Origin: Nilaparvata lugens
Lineage: Eukaryota > Arthropoda > Insecta > Hemiptera > Delphacidae
Direction: 5' to 3'
Assembly (NCBI RefSeq): GCF_014356525.2
Contig: NC_052505.1
Coordinates: 12,131,098-12,195,097, forward strand
DNA length: 64,000 nt
The position numbers and the translations under genes are program-made. This document shows, piece by piece, positions 60,460-64,000 of the stretch. How positions within the stretch are numbered: position 1 is the stretch's first letter; every line of letters starts with the position of its first letter. The notes under the pieces are model-generated. The model was not told the origin of the DNA and ran no database searches. It saw only the letters and a list, made by a program, of their open reading frames with translations.

Positions 60460-61757
60460 CTTTATGAGGGAAATTTTTCAATTTCTCTGGGAATTAATCT
60501 CAATTTACTGTGATTAGATAGAACATTTCTGTATGAACTATGAATGCTATTATAATTTCTTCTTTCGTAATAAATTTTTTATGCTTTTGTACTCCAGAGC
60601 GAAGCTCGGTCCCCGATATTCAATATAATGTATATCTTTGTTTGGAAACTCCCATACAAATCACAATATGATTGGATTCTTCTTGTGAAAATAATATTCG
60701 TATGGCTTTTATTGGTGGGGGAATACTTCCTGACGGAAGTTCCACCTCGCCTGAATATATCATTTAAGCCATCAATGGGTCTCACGACTGTCATACTTCA
60801 GCCGGGACCGATTATTTAAAAATATGAATAGCTTGTGATACATGTCCATCACGCTGGAAAAATATGGGCCATTCACTCTTATCTGAGGTTGATTGAGGAA
60901 GATTGTACTGGCCATGATTGAGGTAATGGAAATAAGAGTGCGTGGATGATGAAATGATTATTTATTCTAGAAGTTACACTTTGATTCAAACTCATACAGT
61001 AATCACACTACATATCTCGTAGAAACTTTGAAAAGATATTTTAAGCTGGGTAGTAGCAATTCGCAAATTAGAAAGTTGAGGATTGATCAGTAATTCAGAG
61101 TTGGTGCGCTTGTACACAGTTGACAGCTGTCGCAGAATGTCAAAGACACATAGTGTTTGTCAGAGCCGCATGTTTTATTTTGCGAAGGCCTTTCAGCTCT
61201 CCACAGAGGATAAGAGAACGACTTGAGGCCAGATTTGTGTCACAACTCAATCGCAGTTGGCTCAGCCCAATAAGGAGCTGCAAGTGCGCACCAGCTTCGA
61301 ATACTAACTAATACTGTACACGATCACACAACGGTTGGCTACCTTTAAAGCACTGAATTTATTTGAAGCCCACTATCAACAATACCCAGCAATTATGAGT
61401 CGATTATTTGTATTTATTAGCAGCTCTTTACTATTTGTGGAATTAATAATTGTTGCGTGTACCTAGGCTACGTGATGGCGGTGTCTCTGGATCGAATTGA
61501 GGTCGAACTATACCAAGTATCAACCAAAGGTTACGTGTTTTTTTATAAATACATCTCACCGCTAGCCACTCAATTTTCTGTGTCTGATGCATTGTTTGTG
61601 CAGAATAGAAAAAAGGTCGAATGAATCAGTTGTGTTCATTCATTTCCTCTTGGCCTACAGTGGAGTTGGATCTCGTTGCGTTGTGTGAGTGCATGCAAGC
61701 ACTGATCACTTCCTGACTGCCGCTGCTCCTGCCTCCTGCTATACAACCAGTCAACTG

Positions 61758-61766
61758 TATGAGTGT

Positions 61767-61810
<44 letters not shown>
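61758..61810. repeat. (GT)n microsatellite
   Basis: GAGTGTGTGTAT followed by about 19 GT units. It is not within a family B repeat. Confidence 0.9.
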
Positions 61811-61812
<2 letters not shown>

Positions 61813-62025
61813 TACGCACGATTCAGTTCAGCCTTCGACATGAATCTTAGACCTCACTTCGCTCGGTCAATTATATACAGTGATGTCGGAGTAATGAGGG
61901 ATTCCTTCTCTTTTCATATTATCCTTAAAATGCAAAATTTGAAAAAAACCTTGTGTATTAATACATTGACGCGCAGTTGAAAAAGGAATATTTCTGCCAA
62001 ATCTCATAGAATTCTATCAACGCGT

Positions 62026-62066
62026 TACATACATACATACATACAGACAGACAGACAGACAGACAA
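62026..62066. repeat. (CATA)n(CAGA)n microsatellite, possible retroposon tail
   Basis: Five ACAT units are followed by six AGAC units. Tails of this type often terminate LINE copies, and the upstream CTGCCAAATCTCATAGAATT-type sequence might be such a 3' UTR, but no coding remnant was recognised. Confidence 0.7.
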
Positions 62067-62695
62067 AAGAAAATCCGAGTTAAAACATAGACCTCACTAC
62101 AATAACTAAATTATTATGATGTAAAACTTTTGTGGGCTATTATTAATTATGCTAGGCTATTTTTGAGACTTGAATGCCAAGCTGAAGATTTTATTACTTT
62201 AGATTACATCAAACACTCAATGGAATTATCGAATGTGCATCCATTCACTAAGAGATTGGAAGTGAGCGAAAAATCTAACAAAATAAAAGTAAAATAGCAA
62301 AGGATAACATAATATTAAACGAACATGACTAATTACAATAAAATATTGTGATGCGAAACTGTTGTAAATATATTCACATAAAAATTAAAAATAATGTAGC
62401 CTATTTATAAGAATGGATGACTGCAAAAAATACATGAAAATATATATTATAGATAGTTACTGATTAATATCATGTTGATAAAGTATGAATATAAAGTGAA
62501 ACATCATTCATTTTAATTCTGGAGTTTTGTATTGAACATTTATATTGATACTTTTGCCGCCAGTACTCAAACTCCGGTTTTGCAGGCAGCGCTTATGTAT
62601 TATTTAGATTATCGAAGTTACTTTTTGTGTGTTTTTGTGTGTAATAGCAAGACAGGTTAGGGCAATTGTTTCATACTTTTCAGAATGGGGTTGAG

Positions 62696-62755
62696 TATAA
62701 CCAATACCTACTATCACTATTACCTACTATGAAGTAATAGTAGGTATTGGTATAA
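62696..62755. repeat. Short hairpin
   Basis: ATAACCAATACCTACTAT pairs with ATAGTAGGTATTGGTAT across a loop of about 25 nt that itself contains TATTACCTACTAT. Confidence 0.65.
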
Positions 62756-64000
62756 CATGTAACAGCCAATGCCCAGGTTGTGACGTCACACTTATAACAA
62801 ATCTTGTATTGCGTTCTCGGTGTTGAGGTTATGAACCAGAGATTGTGTGAATTAATGCGTTATGAACACCAGACTGAAAGAGTCCATACAAGATCTGGTT
62901 CAACCGTCAGAATCGCAGGAGACATAAACACTATCACACCCTTAATATTCATTTCAAATAGATTGTATTAATATTTCTGGAAATTGAAGTTGCAGTGTAG
63001 CAGCTGCTAAACACTGAGTACGGCGACCTCAATACTATTACCTGTCTTGTAATCGTAATTATATAAACCAGACAGGTCGAGCAAAAACTCTGATTGATAT
63101 AATTTGCAGGACTGCGCCTCTAATAAATTCTGAAATATAAGATATGGTTCTAAGACCTGAAAATATTTGGAAAATGTATCGAGGATAGAGTCTTGTCAGA
63201 CTTTATGCTCTATTGTATGGAATTATATTACCACCAGCTGCGCCTGTCATGTAGTAGAAGGCTCGCCCTTGAGTTGAAGATTGAAGTTGGTCACAGATAA
63301 GAGCTGATTTATCTGCAGGTGAGGATAAAGAATAATAAATAATCTCGATCCAGCCCACACAATACATCCACTTATATATGTTCCAATATTCAAACTTGTA
63401 TCAATTATTTCAATGATTGTCATTGATCGGCTCTGAACAGGATATAACGTGGCAGGCACAATGTATGAAAGGCTTAAGAAATAATCGAACTCAGAAGACG
63501 AATTAATGAATTTTAAATATAATATAGAATGTGCTATGACAGTGAAGATTTAATGCTAATGAAGAAGTAAGGTTTATAGTTTGACAATAGTTTAACATCA
63601 ACAGAATTATTACTAGATTTGTGCTCTGATGGTGTGATACAATGCACCATTTCAACATATTTTATAATTGACAAAACTTATAATTTTAATAATGAAATAA
63701 TTTACAAATGAAAATCAAGGTTGCTCTCCTAGCGGCAGAGGACAGTTGATCAACTATGAAAGATTATAATTTATAAAGCAATCTGAATTCTAAGAACTTT
63801 ATAATTAAAATGCGCATGTCGATGTGGCCATAATATTAATTTCGAAATTCACTTGCACTGCGCTTTTTCGAAGCAAAGAGTGGGGCCCAAATATAAAAGA
63901 TAACGCACGTAAATTTTCCTTGTCGTGGATTCTTTGAATTAATCATTTATGAATCGGCGGCTCGTCCAGGCTTCGGTATTCAGATACTTGGGAAATTTAA

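Larger units (their letters stand above)
45116..64000. other. Repeat-rich region without recognised host gene
   Basis: I found no convincing exon on either strand, no tRNA or rRNA gene and no match for the missing receptor 3' exon. Transposon remnants, tandem duplications and microsatellites are listed separately. Two stretches of more balanced composition, about 52.3-52.6 kb and 61.1-61.75 kb, could be promoter or 5' UTR sequence of genes outside or not recognised, but nothing specific supports that. Confidence 0.5.

Noticed and set aside
61120..61311. 63-codon ORF in sequence of more balanced composition
   Set aside because: No homology recognised and no splice context. It might be 5' UTR of an unseen gene, but nothing supports coding.
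61395..61469. Short frame beginning MSRLFVFISSSLLFVELIIV that resembles a signal peptide
   Set aside because: It stops after 23 codons with no convincing donor or downstream exon. Hydrophobic short frames are common in AT-rich DNA.
1..64000. CRISPR arrays, operons, rRNA genes, known microRNAs, toxin or viral genes
   Set aside because: None seen. The sequence is animal nuclear DNA with spliced genes, and the repeats are transposon-derived or simple.

Overview
The window is AT-rich animal nuclear DNA with short GC-richer coding exons, long introns and many small transposon-derived repeats. The two recognisable genes have clear insect orthologues: the nicotinic acetylcholine receptor beta1 subunit, and the stress-inducible Hsp40 DnaJ-1/DNAJB1. 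Together with the repeat style this suggests an insect. A hemipteran such as a planthopper is plausible, but that is an inference from general impression and was not tested.

Layout. Positions 1-2809 are intron or upstream sequence of the receptor gene. Receptor exons on the + strand lie at 2810-2919, 8040-8130 and 12638-13579. They splice in frame (phases 0, 2, 0) and encode the second half of the ligand-binding domain, the Cys loop, TM1-TM3 and most of the TM3-TM4 loop. The large exon, with about 780 bp of flanking intron, is repeated in tandem (12492-14066 and 14067-15634). The two units appear identical except for a 7-bp indel at the tip of an intronic hairpin, so a second full exon copy sits at 14213-15154. 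The N-terminal exons would lie before base 1. I found no exon for TM4 and the C terminus anywhere in the window.

From about 15.2 to 32.7 kb I see no recognisable gene, only AT-rich sequence, a pyrimidine-rich minisatellite, a miniature inverted-repeat element (MITE) family and a deleted piggyBac-like element (29678-30736) that keeps an acidic N-terminal transposase ORF.

The second gene, DnaJ-1, is on the + strand. A TATA-less promoter with a perfect four-unit heat-shock element, an arthropod initiator and a correctly spaced DPE-like motif lies at about 32.7-33.0 kb. It is followed by a noncoding first exon (to 33090), coding exons 35368-36227 and 43361-43594, and a 3' UTR to about 45.1 kb. 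The assembled protein is 362 residues: J domain with HPD motif, G/F-rich linker and two C-terminal client-binding domains. If the missing receptor 3' exon lies beyond base 64000, DnaJ-1 is nested on the same strand inside a receptor intron.

From 45.1 to 64 kb I recognise no host gene. This stretch holds MITEs (one pogo-like with TA target duplication), two copies in opposite orientation of a roughly 0.9-1.1 kb repeat with an internal (GT)n tract (a third copy is in the DnaJ-1 intron), a decayed transposase pseudogene (53904-54537), several tandem duplications and microsatellites.
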